A stretch of DNA of 46,685 nucleotides from Streptomyces sp. NRRL F-6676 (GTDB lineage: Bacteria; Actinomycetota; Actinomycetes; Streptomycetales; Streptomycetaceae): assembly GCF_000725625.1 (NCBI RefSeq), contig NZ_KL647084.1, positions 1-46,685 on the forward strand, in the 5' to 3' direction. Positions within the stretch are counted from its first letter, which is position 1. Every line of letters begins with the position of its first letter. This document shows positions 8,664-15,982 of this stretch, in pieces. Below the pieces are notes generated by a model. That model did no database searches. It was not told the origin of the DNA and saw only the letters and a program-made list of their open reading frames with translations. The position numbers were made by a program, and so were the translations under genes.

Positions 8664-9539
8664 TCACCCGAAGCGGGCGGCGAGCCGCCGGTAGACGGCG
8701 GGGGCGGTCCCCCGGATACGGGCCGGCAGCCGCAGCCAGCCGGGAACGTAGATCTCGTCCCGGCCCCGCGTCACCGCGGCGCTGACCGCGTCGGCCACCT
8801 TCTCCGGCGGCACCGGCCGGGGACGCGACCGTACGTACGGCATGCCCCGCCGTTCGAAGAACGGCGTGTCCACCACGGCGGGTACGACATGGCTGACGCC
8901 GACGCCGGTGCCGTACAGCTCGTAGCGCAGCGCGTCCGCGAACGCGGCGAGCGCGGCCTTGGCGGCGGAGTAGACGGCCTCCTGACGCACGGCCAGCACC
9001 CCGGCCACCGAACCGACCAGCACCACGCGCCCGGAACCGGCCTCCACCATGCCCGGCAGCAACCGCCGTACCAGGTGCATCGCGGGCAGGACGTCCACGT
9101 CGAACAGCTTGTCGATGGAGCCCGGGGGCATGGTGACGAAGTCACCCGCCCAGCCGATGCCCGCCCCGGCGACCAGCAGGTCCACCCGGCCGCCGGCCGC
9201 GTCCAGCGCGAAGTCGGCGAGCCGGTGTCCGGCGCCGGGGCGGGAGAGGTCGGCGGGGAAGACGGCGGCCGAGGTGGCGTCGGCCACCCGGGCGAGCCGC
9301 TGGGGGTCGCGGCCGTTCAGCACGAGGTGCCAGCCGTCGGCCGCCAGGCGCTGCGCGACGGCGGCGCCGATGCCGGAGGAGGCGCCCGTCACCAGGGCCG
9401 TTCCCGGGCAGACCCGCTCCCCGTCGGCCGGCCGCCGCACCATCCGGGGCTCCGCGCCCGGCACACCCGTCGGCACCTCGGCAACGGGGGAGGAGGTGTC
9501 ATGTGCGTACGAGGGGACGCGGGAGAAGGCGTGAGCCAT
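8664..9539 (-). CDS. Short-chain dehydrogenase/reductase
   Basis: Predicted 291-residue NAD(P)-dependent oxidoreductase of the SDR family. The nucleotide-binding motif TGASSGIG follows a 50-residue Pro-rich leader, then NGRDP (cofactor 2'-phosphate region, suggesting NADPH), VAGAGIGW (NAG-like motif), the catalytic Ser in VGSVAGV and the YSAAK catalytic Tyr/Lys. The C-terminus has the IYVPGWLRLPARI region common in cytosolic lipid or ketone SDRs. The frame is open to 9626, but the ATG at 9539 has a GAGG ribosome-binding site 7 bp upstream. The N-terminal extension before TGASSGIG is longer than usual. The substrate is unknown. Confidence 0.87.
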   Translation of the reverse strand: MAHAFSRVPSYAHDTSSPVAEVPTGVPGAEPRMVRRPADGERVCPGTALVTGASSGIGAAVAQRLAADGWHLVLNGRDPQRLARVADATSAAVFPADLSRPGAGHRLADFALDAAGGRVDLLVAGAGIGWAGDFVTMPPGSIDKLFDVDVLPAMHLVRRLLPGMVEAGSGRVVLVGSVAGVLAVRQEAVYSAAKAALAAFADALRYELYGTGVGVSHVVPAVVDTPFFERRGMPYVRSRPRPVPPEKVADAVSAAVTRGRDEIYVPGWLRLPARIRGTAPAVYRRLAARFG

Positions 9540-9695
9540 GGGGCGACCTCTGCGGGGAGAGCGAACACCGGGGGGGGGTACCGGCCGGCGGCCGGGAGCG
9601 GTGCGCGGACGGGAGCGGGCGGTCATGGAGTATCCGCGCGGGCTGTCTCCGAAACGTGCGCGAGTCCGTACGAATGGGGCGCGTGGGGGTGCGCC

Positions 9696-9880
9696 TCGGA
9701 GCTCTGGGGGTGGGGGGTGTGTTGGCGGGTGCCGGTGCGTTGTGGTCGCCCGCGCGGTTCCCCGCGCGCCTGTAGGCCAGGGGCGCCCCCTGCTTTCGAG
9801 GGGCGCGGGGAACCGCGCCGCAAGCCGCCCACGGCCGGCAGCCGCCGATCCACCCGCGGCCCCGAGCTATGACGCGCCCT
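9696..9880. repeat. Hairpin repeat, copy 2, in a 327-bp gene-free stretch
   Basis: The inner core at 9751-9820 pairs GCGGTTCCCCGCGC with its complement around a GC-rich loop. The right outer arm (9861-9880) has the CCGAGCTATGACGCGCCC sequence seen in copy 1 and forms the stop codon of the small membrane protein gene, which again ends in Gly-Ala-Ser. The rest of 9540-9866 holds the promoter side of the SDR gene and nothing else recognisable. Confidence 0.75.
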
Positions 9881-10346
9881 TGGCGTCCCGCTGCGCGGAA
9901 CCGTCCCGCTGCGCGGAACCCGCTCGTTCCGCGAGCATGACGCCGACGAGGCCGAGGAGTGCCAGGACGCACCCCGTCGCGACCTGGTCCCAGCGGATGA
10001 CCGCCGCGCCGAAGCCGCCGAAGAAGCCGGAGAAGATCAGGCCCACCCCGACCGCGAGGACCAGCAGATCGGTCGCCTTGCCGCGTGCGCGGGAGATCCG
10101 GACCAGGCCGGCGAGGAAGACGATGACCCCGGCGCCCATCTCCACGAGGTGGGGGTCGTTGGCCAGGGTGTCCGGATACCCCAGCGCCCACATGCAGATG
10201 AACAGCCAGATACCGGCCAGCATCATCAGCACGCTCAGCGGAACGTCGTGCAGCCCCTTCGCGCCGGGCCCCTCGACCCTGCCGATCCGGCTCGGGACAG
10301 GGGAGCGCTCGAGGTCGGAGGAAGTTCTGGTCGAAATCGTACTCAT
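9867..10346 (-). CDS. Small four-helix membrane protein, possibly SPW-repeat type
   Basis: Predicted 159-residue membrane protein. About 35 hydrophilic residues precede four hydrophobic segments: VLMMLAGIWLFICMWALGY, VEMGAGVIVFLAGLVRI, LLVLAVGVGLIFSGFFGGF and VATGCVLALLGLVGVML. The repeating pattern GIWLF...LANDPHLVEMGAGV loosely resembles SPW-repeat membrane proteins of actinobacteria, but I am not certain. The tail carries a short direct repeat (GSAQRD twice) and its stop codon lies in hairpin repeat copy 2. The start is 9 bp from the stop of the MFS gene upstream, so the two are probably co-transcribed. No function can be assigned. Confidence 0.72.
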   Translation of the reverse strand: MSTISTRTSSDLERSPVPSRIGRVEGPGAKGLHDVPLSVLMMLAGIWLFICMWALGYPDTLANDPHLVEMGAGVIVFLAGLVRISRARGKATDLLVLAVGVGLIFSGFFGGFGAAVIRWDQVATGCVLALLGLVGVMLAERAGSAQRDGSAQRDAKGAS

Positions 10347-10355
10347 TCGTATGGA

Positions 10356-11834
10356 CTATCCCGCTTCGCGGCCTTGAACCCTTCCCCCGGTCTTCTTCCC
10401 GGTGGCCTCCGCGTCCGCCGAGGCCAGCGCGGTGGCGACGTCGCGCGGATATGTCCGCAGTGCCACCAGGCTCAGCAGACCGGCCGCGAGCAGCGGGGCC
10501 AGGCACACCAGGAAGGCCATCCGAAGGCCCTCGGTGCGGCTGCCGCTGTCGTCGAACACGTCCGACGACAGGAAACCGAACAGCAGCGGGGCGGTCGTTT
10601 CGGCGGCCGACCGGGTCAGCGTGCGGGCCGCCTCCGATCTGCCCCACAGCCCCGGCGGCACGATGTCCAGCCGGGCCGCGTCCAGCGGCGGGTTCGCGGC
10701 GGCCAGCAGCCCCGCCCCGACGGCGAGCAGCGGCACGGCGATCAGTGCCGAACTCGTCAGGATCCCCGGCGCGAACACCGGCGCGGCGGCGAGCAGCGCC
10801 ACCGCCGGCACCAGTACCCGGCCACTGGCGTGACCGTGCCGCAGCGCCACGTCCGGCAGCCGGGCGCCGGCCACGAGACCGGCCAGGATGCCCGCGCCGA
10901 TCACGACGACCAGCCCGCTGGCGGTACTGCGGCCGACCCCGTAGTGATGCGTCACGAACAGCATGCCGAAGGACCGCACTCCGGCGAAGAAGAAGTACGC
11001 CAGCGCCGAGGCGGCGATCATCAGCAGCACCGTGCGGATGCGCAGGATGTGGGCGAACGCACGGTGCGCCGACATGGTCCGCGGGTCCTCCCGCAGCACC
11101 TGCTCGGGGCGTGGCTCGCTGCGGGCGGTGCGTACGACGGCGCGGGCGGAGGAACCGGTCGCGGGTGCGGCGCCCGGTGCGGCGGGCGACTGCTGTTCCT
11201 CGCGGGCCAGTTGGCCGCGGCCGCCGCGCCGTGGCTCCGGGAGCCGGGCGAGCAGCCAGGCCAGCAGCGCGCCCGGCAGGGCCAGCCAGGCGAACGAGAT
11301 CCGCCAGGACAGCAGCGCCGCGATGTTGGTGGACACCACGTAGCCGAAGCCGGTGCCGAACAGTTCGCCGGCGAGGATGTAGCCGTACAGGTGGGCACGT
11401 TCGCCGGAGGGGAAGTAGTCGCCGACGAGGGAGGCGACGACGGGGCCCGCCGTGGCCGTGACCACGCCGAGGCCGACCCGGGCCGCCAGGAGCGTCCCGA
11501 AGGAGCCCGCGACGGCCGAGCCGACCATCGCCACCGACCACAGCACGATGCTGCCGGCGAGGAGGCGGGTGCGGGTGGTGCGGTCGGTCAGGACGCCGGC
11601 GGGGAGGGTGGCCAGGGCGCCGGCCAGGGAGGTGGCCGAGACGAGCAGGCCGATGTGGGTGTGGTTGAGGCCGAAGGTCTGTTCGAGGTTGTCGGCGTTG
11701 ACGGAGACGGTCGCCTTGTCGGCGCCGTCGAGGGCGATGACCATCGCCAGCAGGGTGATCACGCGGAGGCGGGCGCGCCCGCCGACCGCGCGCTCCGCGC
11801 GCCGCCTGAACGGTTCCCGTTTCAGCGTCCTCAC
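10356..11834 (-). CDS. Major facilitator superfamily transporter
   Basis: Predicted 492-residue MFS permease. Twelve hydrophobic helices are arranged as two six-helix bundles. Loop 2-3 carries GVLTDRTTRTRLL, the MFS signature (G-x-x-x-D-R-x-x-R), and the first helix region reads VITLLAMVIALDGADKATV, similar to anion:cation or sugar-acid symporters. A long hydrophilic central loop (about residues 225-270) is rich in Pro and Ala. The GTG start at 11834 is preceded by a strong GGGAGGAGG. It leads a two-gene unit with the small membrane protein. The substrate is not evident. Confidence 0.88.
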   Translation of the reverse strand: MRTLKREPFRRRAERAVGGRARLRVITLLAMVIALDGADKATVSVNADNLEQTFGLNHTHIGLLVSATSLAGALATLPAGVLTDRTTRTRLLAGSIVLWSVAMVGSAVAGSFGTLLAARVGLGVVTATAGPVVASLVGDYFPSGERAHLYGYILAGELFGTGFGYVVSTNIAALLSWRISFAWLALPGALLAWLLARLPEPRRGGRGQLAREEQQSPAAPGAAPATGSSARAVVRTARSEPRPEQVLREDPRTMSAHRAFAHILRIRTVLLMIAASALAYFFFAGVRSFGMLFVTHHYGVGRSTASGLVVVIGAGILAGLVAGARLPDVALRHGHASGRVLVPAVALLAAAPVFAPGILTSSALIAVPLLAVGAGLLAAANPPLDAARLDIVPPGLWGRSEAARTLTRSAAETTAPLLFGFLSSDVFDDSGSRTEGLRMAFLVCLAPLLAAGLLSLVALRTYPRDVATALASADAEATGKKTGGRVQGREAG

Positions 11835-11898
11835 CTCCTCACCTCCTCCCTGCGAGCGGTTCGGTGCGTGCGGTGCGTGCGGTGCGTTCGGTTGCCCA

Positions 11899-12050
11899 GT
11901 AGCTCGGGGGGTTCTGTCGTTCGGCGGCCGCGGGTGTGTTGTGGCTCGTCGCGCAGTTCCCCGCGCCCCTGAAGGACGGGGGCGCCCCCTGTTCTAAGGG
12001 GCGCGGGGAACTGGGCGGCCGGCCCCCACCGGTCGGCAGCCGACAACGCA
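11899..12050. repeat. Hairpin repeat, copy 3, in a 318-bp divergent intergenic region
   Basis: The core 11952-12014 pairs GCGCAGTTCCCCGCGCCCCT with AGGGGCGCGGGGAACTG. The left arm starts with TAGCTCGGGGGG and matches the arm of copy 1 over roughly 50 bp (with GTTCTGTCGTTCGGCG). Unlike copies 1 and 2 it lies between divergent genes (MFS at 11834 and holin-like at 12153), so it does not serve as a 3' terminator for either. Confidence 0.8.
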
Positions 12051-12082
12051 CCGAACGGGGGTATGGGGGGGCCGCACCCCTC

Positions 12083-12107
12083 GTGTCGCGCACCAGGACG
12101 GGGGTAC
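12083..12107 (+). promoter_or_regulatory. Putative SigB-type promoter of the holin-like gene
   Basis: GTGT at 12083-12086, a 15-nt spacer and GGGTAC at 12102-12107 match GNNT-N14-16-GGGTAC exactly. The expected start near 12114 gives a leader of about 39 nt before the ATG at 12153. Confidence 0.5.
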
Positions 12108-12152
12108 CCCGCTCACGAAGCCACGGAACGAAAGCAACGGCAGGGGACGACG

Positions 12153-12560
12153 ATGCAAGGCAACCAGACACCCCGCGACGCCGCCGCCGGTTCCGGCGTG
12201 GGCGACGCGGCCACCCGCCTGGCCGAGGACACCGCCGACCTCGCCCGCCGTGAGGTACGGGCGATCCGGGACGAGGCCCTGGCCGGCCTGCGCCGTTTCG
12301 GGGCGGCGGGCGTCCTCTTCGCCGGCGCCGGTGTCTGCGGCGTGCTCACCCTGGCCGCCGCACATCAGACCCTGCTGCGCGCGACGGAGTCGGTCCTCCC
12401 GAGGACCGCCGCCGCGGCGGTGCTGGCCTGCGCCTACGCCACCGGAGGCGCGGGCCTCGTCCACCTCGCGCGCGACCGCGTACGGGCCACGGCGGAGGCG
12501 ACCGCGCGGGCGCTGGAGAAGGAGCACGAGCGGCTGGCCCCGGAGACCCCCGCGCCCTGA
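12153..12560 (+). CDS. Phage-holin-superfamily (Holin-X-like) small membrane protein
   Basis: Predicted 135-residue protein of the type often annotated as phage holin family in actinobacteria; these are cellular genes, not evidence of a prophage. The N-terminus is an amphipathic helix (ATRLAEDTADLARREVRAIRDE), followed by two membrane helices (FGAAGVLFAGAGVCGVLTLAAA and TAAAAVLACAYATGGAGLV) and a charged helix. The ATG at 12153 has an AGGGGAC ribosome-binding site, and the upstream in-frame codons from 12063 overlap the promoter, so I exclude them. Such proteins commonly sit in stress-response operons. The upstream site fits that. Confidence 0.8.
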   Translation: MQGNQTPRDAAAGSGVGDAATRLAEDTADLARREVRAIRDEALAGLRRFGAAGVLFAGAGVCGVLTLAAAHQTLLRATESVLPRTAAAAVLACAYATGGAGLVHLARDRVRATAEATARALEKEHERLAPETPAP

Positions 12561-12650
12561 CCCGGGCCGGGCGGCCGCCCCCGGTCGCGGGGCGGACGTA
12601 TGCCCTGGCCCGGCGCGTGCCCCGCGTCTAGCTCGCGATAGAAAGGACCC

Positions 12651-13190
12651 ATGGCGCAGCGCGACACTGACACCGGGTTCGAGGACGTGGACGACGTCGA
12701 CGGAGTGACCCGGGCGGTCCTCGCGGCCTCCCGGTTGCTGATGGCGGTCTCCGCGCGCTCGCTCGCCGCCGTCGAGGACGGGGTGACGCTGCCCCAGTTC
12801 CGCATGCTGGTCGTGCTCTCCACCCGGGGCGCCACCAAACTGGTCGCACTGGCGGAGTTGCTCCAGGTCGCGCCGTCGACCGCGATGCGCATGATCGACC
12901 GGCTGATCGCCGCGGGGCTCGCCGTGCGCGAGGTCAACCCGGAGAGCCGGCGCGAGACCCTGCTGACCCTCACGGAGGAGGGCCGGCGCACCGTCGAGAG
13001 CGTCGTCGCCCGGCGCCGCGCCGCCATCTCGTCGATCGTCGAGCGGCTGGACCCCGGGCACCGGTCCGCGCTCGTCGAGGCGCTCGCCGCGTTCAACGAG
13101 GCGGGCGGCGAGCCCTCCGTCCCCGTCCCCGACGACGCGCAGGCCCAGGCCATGGGCTGGGGCGAGCCCGGACTCGCCCGCGACGTCTGA
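12651..13190 (+). CDS. MarR-family transcriptional regulator (paralogue 1)
   Basis: Predicted 179-residue winged-helix dimeric repressor. The dimer helix (residues 18-45) leads into the DNA-binding domain: LPQFRMLVVLS, LAELLQVAPSTAMRMIDRL (recognition helix) and the wing RRETLLTLTEEGRRTV. The C-terminal helix LDPGHRSALVEALAAFNEAGG completes the dimer interface. It is strikingly similar to the minus-strand MarR gene at 13944-14543, with identical runs such as RGATKLV and VAPSTAMRM. The ATG at 12651 has a GAAAGGA site. Ligand and targets are unknown; the hemerythrin gene follows on the same strand. Confidence 0.92.
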   Translation: MAQRDTDTGFEDVDDVDGVTRAVLAASRLLMAVSARSLAAVEDGVTLPQFRMLVVLSTRGATKLVALAELLQVAPSTAMRMIDRLIAAGLAVREVNPESRRETLLTLTEEGRRTVESVVARRRAAISSIVERLDPGHRSALVEALAAFNEAGGEPSVPVPDDAQAQAMGWGEPGLARDV

Positions 13191-13230
13191 CCCGCCCCGG
13201 TACCCGGGCGGCCCCGCCTCCCCCGTCCAC

Positions 13231-13255
13231 GTTTCGCGCCCGGCGCCCCGGGAAC
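13231..13255 (+). promoter_or_regulatory. Putative SigB-type promoter of the hemerythrin unit
   Basis: GTTT at 13231-13234, a 15-nt spacer and GGGAAC at 13250-13255 fit the stress-sigma promoter pattern. The expected start near 13262 lies about 26 nt before the small leader frame at 13288. Confidence 0.55.
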
Positions 13256-13287
13256 TCCGGGGGCCTCACGCGGGAGAGGGAGCCGGA

Positions 13288-13359
13288 ATGCCCACACCAG
13301 ACGACGTACGGTCCCCGGAGGGACGGCGCACGTGCCTACCTGCCGGAGGACCCCGGTGA
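13288..13359 (+). CDS. Possible 23-residue leader peptide coupled to the hemerythrin gene
   Basis: An ATG at 13288 follows a purine-rich site (GGGAGAGGGAGCCGGA) and opens a 23-codon frame (MPTPDDVRSPEGRRTCLPAG and three more residues). Its TGA at 13357-13359 overlaps the GTG start of the hemerythrin gene (GTGA). This geometry suggests translational coupling. The peptide has one Cys and no known family. It could be a chance frame, as GC-rich DNA is permissive. Confidence 0.4.
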   Translation: MPTPDDVRSPEGRRTCLPAGGPR

Positions 13360-13928
13360 ACCGGCTGCGGAGCCTGCTCCAGGACGACCACGACGCCATC
13401 CAGTGCCTCCTCGACGACCTCACCGGCGGGCCCGGCGCCCCCGAGCCCGACACCGGGCGGCGGCAGCGGCTGGCCCGGCGGCTCGTCGCCCTCCAGTCCG
13501 CGCACGAACTGGCGGAGGAGCGGGTGGTCTGGCCCGCGGTGCGCAGGCTGTGCGAGGACGGCGGCGCGCTCGCCGGTACGGCGCTGGCGCAGGAGGGCGA
13601 GGCGAAGCGGGCGCTCGACGAACTGGCCCACCTCCCCTCCGGCAGCCCGGAGTTCACCGCGTGCGTACGGACGGTGGCCGCGCTGAACCGCACGCATCTG
13701 GCCTATGAGCAGGACCAGGTGTGGCCGCGGCTGGAGACCCGGCTCACCGAGCGGGACGACGCCCGGCTCGCCCGGCGGTGGCGGGCCGCCCGCCGGCACA
13801 CCCCCACCAGGCCCCACCCCCGCCTGCCGGCGCACCCGGCGGTGCTCGGCACGGTGGGGACGGCGGTCGCGGTGCTCGACCGCGCCCGTGACGCGCTCGG
13901 CGGTCGAACCGCGGCCGGGCGGACCTGA
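13356..13928 (+). CDS. Hemerythrin-domain (HHE) protein
   Basis: Predicted 190-residue cytoplasmic protein with a four-helix bundle that would bind a di-iron centre. Ligand-like residues appear in order: HDAIQ near residue 12, HELAEERVVWP (His-x-x-x-Glu) near 50, and HLAYEQDQVWP (His-x-x-x-Glu) near 112. Such proteins sense or carry oxygen or nitric oxide or guard against oxidative stress. The GTG at 13356 has GGAGGA six to seven bases upstream and is preferred over the GTG at 13332, which lacks one. The C-terminal 50 residues are Arg/Pro/Ala-rich and probably disordered. It is flanked by two MarR paralogues. Confidence 0.85.
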   Translation: MNRLRSLLQDDHDAIQCLLDDLTGGPGAPEPDTGRRQRLARRLVALQSAHELAEERVVWPAVRRLCEDGGALAGTALAQEGEAKRALDELAHLPSGSPEFTACVRTVAALNRTHLAYEQDQVWPRLETRLTERDDARLARRWRAARRHTPTRPHPRLPAHPAVLGTVGTAVAVLDRARDALGGRTAAGRT

Positions 13929-13943
13929 AGGGGCGCGGATCTG

Positions 13944-14543
13944 TTACGCGGAGACGTCCGCCCACCCCGGCGGATGCGCCGGCGTGCCCTCCACGGCGGG
14001 CGCGGACGGTTCGCCGCCCGCCTCGTTGAACGCAGTGAGCGCCTCGATGAGGGCGGCCCGCTGCCCGGGCGTGAGCCGCCGTACGATCCCGGTGACCTCC
14101 TGGCGGCGCCGGGCCATGACATGGCCCACCACCTGCCTGCCCCCGTCGGTGAGCGTCAGCAGGGTCTCGCGGCGGTTGCCCGGGTTGACCCGCCGCTCCG
14201 CGAGGCCCGCCGCGATGAGCCGGTCCACCATGCGCATCGCGGTCGAGGGGGCGACCTGGAGCAGTTCCGCGAGGACCACCAGCTTGGTGGCGCCCCGGGT
14301 GGAGAGCACCACCAGCATCCGGAACTGCGGCAGCGTGATCCGGTCCTCGACCTCCGCCAGCGAGCGGGCCGACACCGCGACCAGCAGCCGCGAGGCGGTC
14401 AGCACCGCACGCGCCACGTCGTCGTCCCCCGCCGGCCGCGCGCCGCCCTCCGGCGACCCGTCGCCCTCCGGCAGCCCGTCGTCCACCGGCGACCTGTCGC
14501 CCGCCGGCAGCCCGTCGTCCACCGGCTTCTCACTCTCGGGCAT
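13944..14543 (-). CDS. MarR-family transcriptional regulator (paralogue 2)
   Basis: Predicted 199-residue MarR repressor. The N-terminal 40 residues are an acidic Asp/Gly/Pro repeat (VDDGLPAGD, VDDGLPEGD). The winged-helix domain follows with LPQFRMLVVLSTRGATK, LAELLQVAPSTAMRM and the wing NRRETLLTLTDGGR. The core is near-identical to paralogue 1 at 12651. The ATG at 14543 lies 14 bp inside the end of the PP2C phosphatase gene, so the two are translationally coupled and the phosphatase gene is upstream. The frame is open to 14723, but that region belongs to the phosphatase. Confidence 0.91.
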   Translation of the reverse strand: MPESEKPVDDGLPAGDRSPVDDGLPEGDGSPEGGARPAGDDDVARAVLTASRLLVAVSARSLAEVEDRITLPQFRMLVVLSTRGATKLVVLAELLQVAPSTAMRMVDRLIAAGLAERRVNPGNRRETLLTLTDGGRQVVGHVMARRRQEVTGIVRRLTPGQRAALIEALTAFNEAGGEPSAPAVEGTPAHPPGWADVSA

Positions 14544-15675
14544 GGGCCCCTTCCTCTCGTTCCCCTCGTGCCGCGCCGCCCGCCGTCCGCGCGCCGGCCG
14601 GGCCCGGTGCCGTCGTGTGCGCGCGGTAGCGCAGCAGCAGCATGGCCGCGTCGTCGTGGAGCGGTCCGTCCGCATGACGCACCAGATCGTCCCGCAGTGC
14701 CTCCAGGGCACCCTGGGCGTCATTCTCCTTCAACAGCACCGCCCGGTCGGCCAGCGGGTAGAACCGCCGCCGGGCGTCCCGGGTCTCGGTGACGCCGTCG
14801 GTGTACAGCAGCACCTGCTCGCCGGGGGCGAAGTCCACCCGGAACGGCTCGGCGGGGTCCCCGCCGTGACCGGACAGGCCGAGCGGCAGCGCGTACGCGG
14901 GCGGTTCGGGGAAGTCGACCGAGCCGTCCGCGCGGACCACCATCGGCGCCGGATGGCCGTAGTTGAGGAAGACGACGCTGCGGTCGGGGCGGACCTCGCC
15001 GAGGATCGCGGTCACGAACCGCTCGCTCTCGGTGTCCCGCTCCATGCTGCGCTCCAGGCGGGCGCCCACCGCGAGCAGGTCCGGCTCGTCGTGCGCGGCC
15101 TCGCGGAACGCGCCGAGCACCACGGCCGCCGTCTCCACCGCGGCCAGCCCCTTGCCCTGCACGTCGCCCACGATGACGCGGATGCCGTGCGGGGTGGCGA
15201 CCACCTCGTACAGGTCCCCGCCGATGTGCGCCTCGGCGACCGCGGAGGTGTAGGACACCGCGATCCGCAGCGGCCCCGCGCTCAGCGGCACCGGCCGCAG
15301 CAGCACCCGCTGGGCGACCTCGGCCACCGAGCGGACGCTCGCCAGCTCCGCCTCGCGCCGCCGGCGCATCACCGCCGCGGCGATCGCGGCACCGGTGACC
15401 CCGGCCACCGACGCCATCGCCGCGTAGCCGCGGCGCTCCGCGAACAGCCCGTCGTACATCCCGAGGGCCACGCACACCAGCAGCGCCGCCACCCCGATCA
15501 GCGTGGTGCGCCGCCAGCCGCCGACCAGTCCGGCGAACGCGGGCCCGAGCGAGACGAGGGGGAGCAGTCCGACACCGGGCCCGGCGAGGACGTCGGCGGT
15601 CACGACGACCACGACGACGGCGACCGGCAACCACGACAGTGTGACCTGGCCGGGCTGTGGTCGCTTCGCTGCCAT
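14530..15675 (-). CDS. Membrane-bound PP2C/SpoIIE-type serine phosphatase
   Basis: Predicted 381-residue protein. The N-terminal third (to about residue 110) has five hydrophobic helices (for example LSWLPVAVVVVVVTADVLAG and AAIAAAVMRR). The SpoIIE-type PP2C domain follows, with the metal motifs GGDLYEVV and VGDVQGKGLAAVE, the central LNYGHPAPMVV, and LLYTDGVTE. It would dephosphorylate a STAS anti-anti-sigma factor in partner switching. I choose the ATG at 15675 (GGGAG site). The ATG at 15726 would overlap the likely promoter and start upstream of the transcript. It is coupled to the downstream MarR gene. No sensory domain other than the membrane segment is visible. Confidence 0.9.
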   Translation of the reverse strand: MAAKRPQPGQVTLSWLPVAVVVVVVTADVLAGPGVGLLPLVSLGPAFAGLVGGWRRTTLIGVAALLVCVALGMYDGLFAERRGYAAMASVAGVTGAAIAAAVMRRRREAELASVRSVAEVAQRVLLRPVPLSAGPLRIAVSYTSAVAEAHIGGDLYEVVATPHGIRVIVGDVQGKGLAAVETAAVVLGAFREAAHDEPDLLAVGARLERSMERDTESERFVTAILGEVRPDRSVVFLNYGHPAPMVVRADGSVDFPEPPAYALPLGLSGHGGDPAEPFRVDFAPGEQVLLYTDGVTETRDARRRFYPLADRAVLLKENDAQGALEALRDDLVRHADGPLHDDAAMLLLRYRAHTTAPGPAGARTAGGAARGEREEGAHARE

Positions 15676-15724
15676 GACTGCTCCCGCGCTGGAACCCGTG
15701 CCGGAAAACCGCCCTTCCGACGGC

Positions 15725-15755
15725 ATTCCCCTTGCTTTTTAGACTATGCAAAGGT
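15725..15755 (-). promoter_or_regulatory. Putative SigB-type promoter of the PP2C/MarR operon
   Basis: On the minus strand, ACCTTTGCATAG (15755-15744) contains GCAT, followed by 15 nt and GGGAAT (15730-15725). Spacing and the 12-mer are identical to the site upstream of the sigma factor gene. The expected transcript start near 15718 gives a leader of about 43 nt to the ATG at 15675. Confidence 0.55.
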
Positions 15756-15982
15756 CCTCGGGCGGTGCCGCGGGCGGCACTCTCCGTTACCCAAACGAGG
15801 CCCGGTGTCCGATACGCCCCGCGCCCCGCCTCCCTCACTCCAATGCCGCCGACAGCGGGCGCGACCGGCGCCCCGGTGCCAGCGTGGGGCACGGCGCGCC
15901 CGCGAAGCGACCCGCCAGCGGGACCACGCCCACGGGGGAGGCAGGCCCCCCACGACCCACCCGCCGACGGACGGAACCGACC

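Noticed and set aside
12153..12560. Prophage on the basis of a phage holin family protein
   Set aside because: No other phage gene, integrase or attachment site is present. This holin-like family is common in actinobacterial chromosomes.
15676..15726. Upstream ATG start (15726) for the PP2C gene
   Set aside because: It lies in the predicted -10 region and ahead of the likely transcript start, and its purine tract is only about 2 bp from the ATG.
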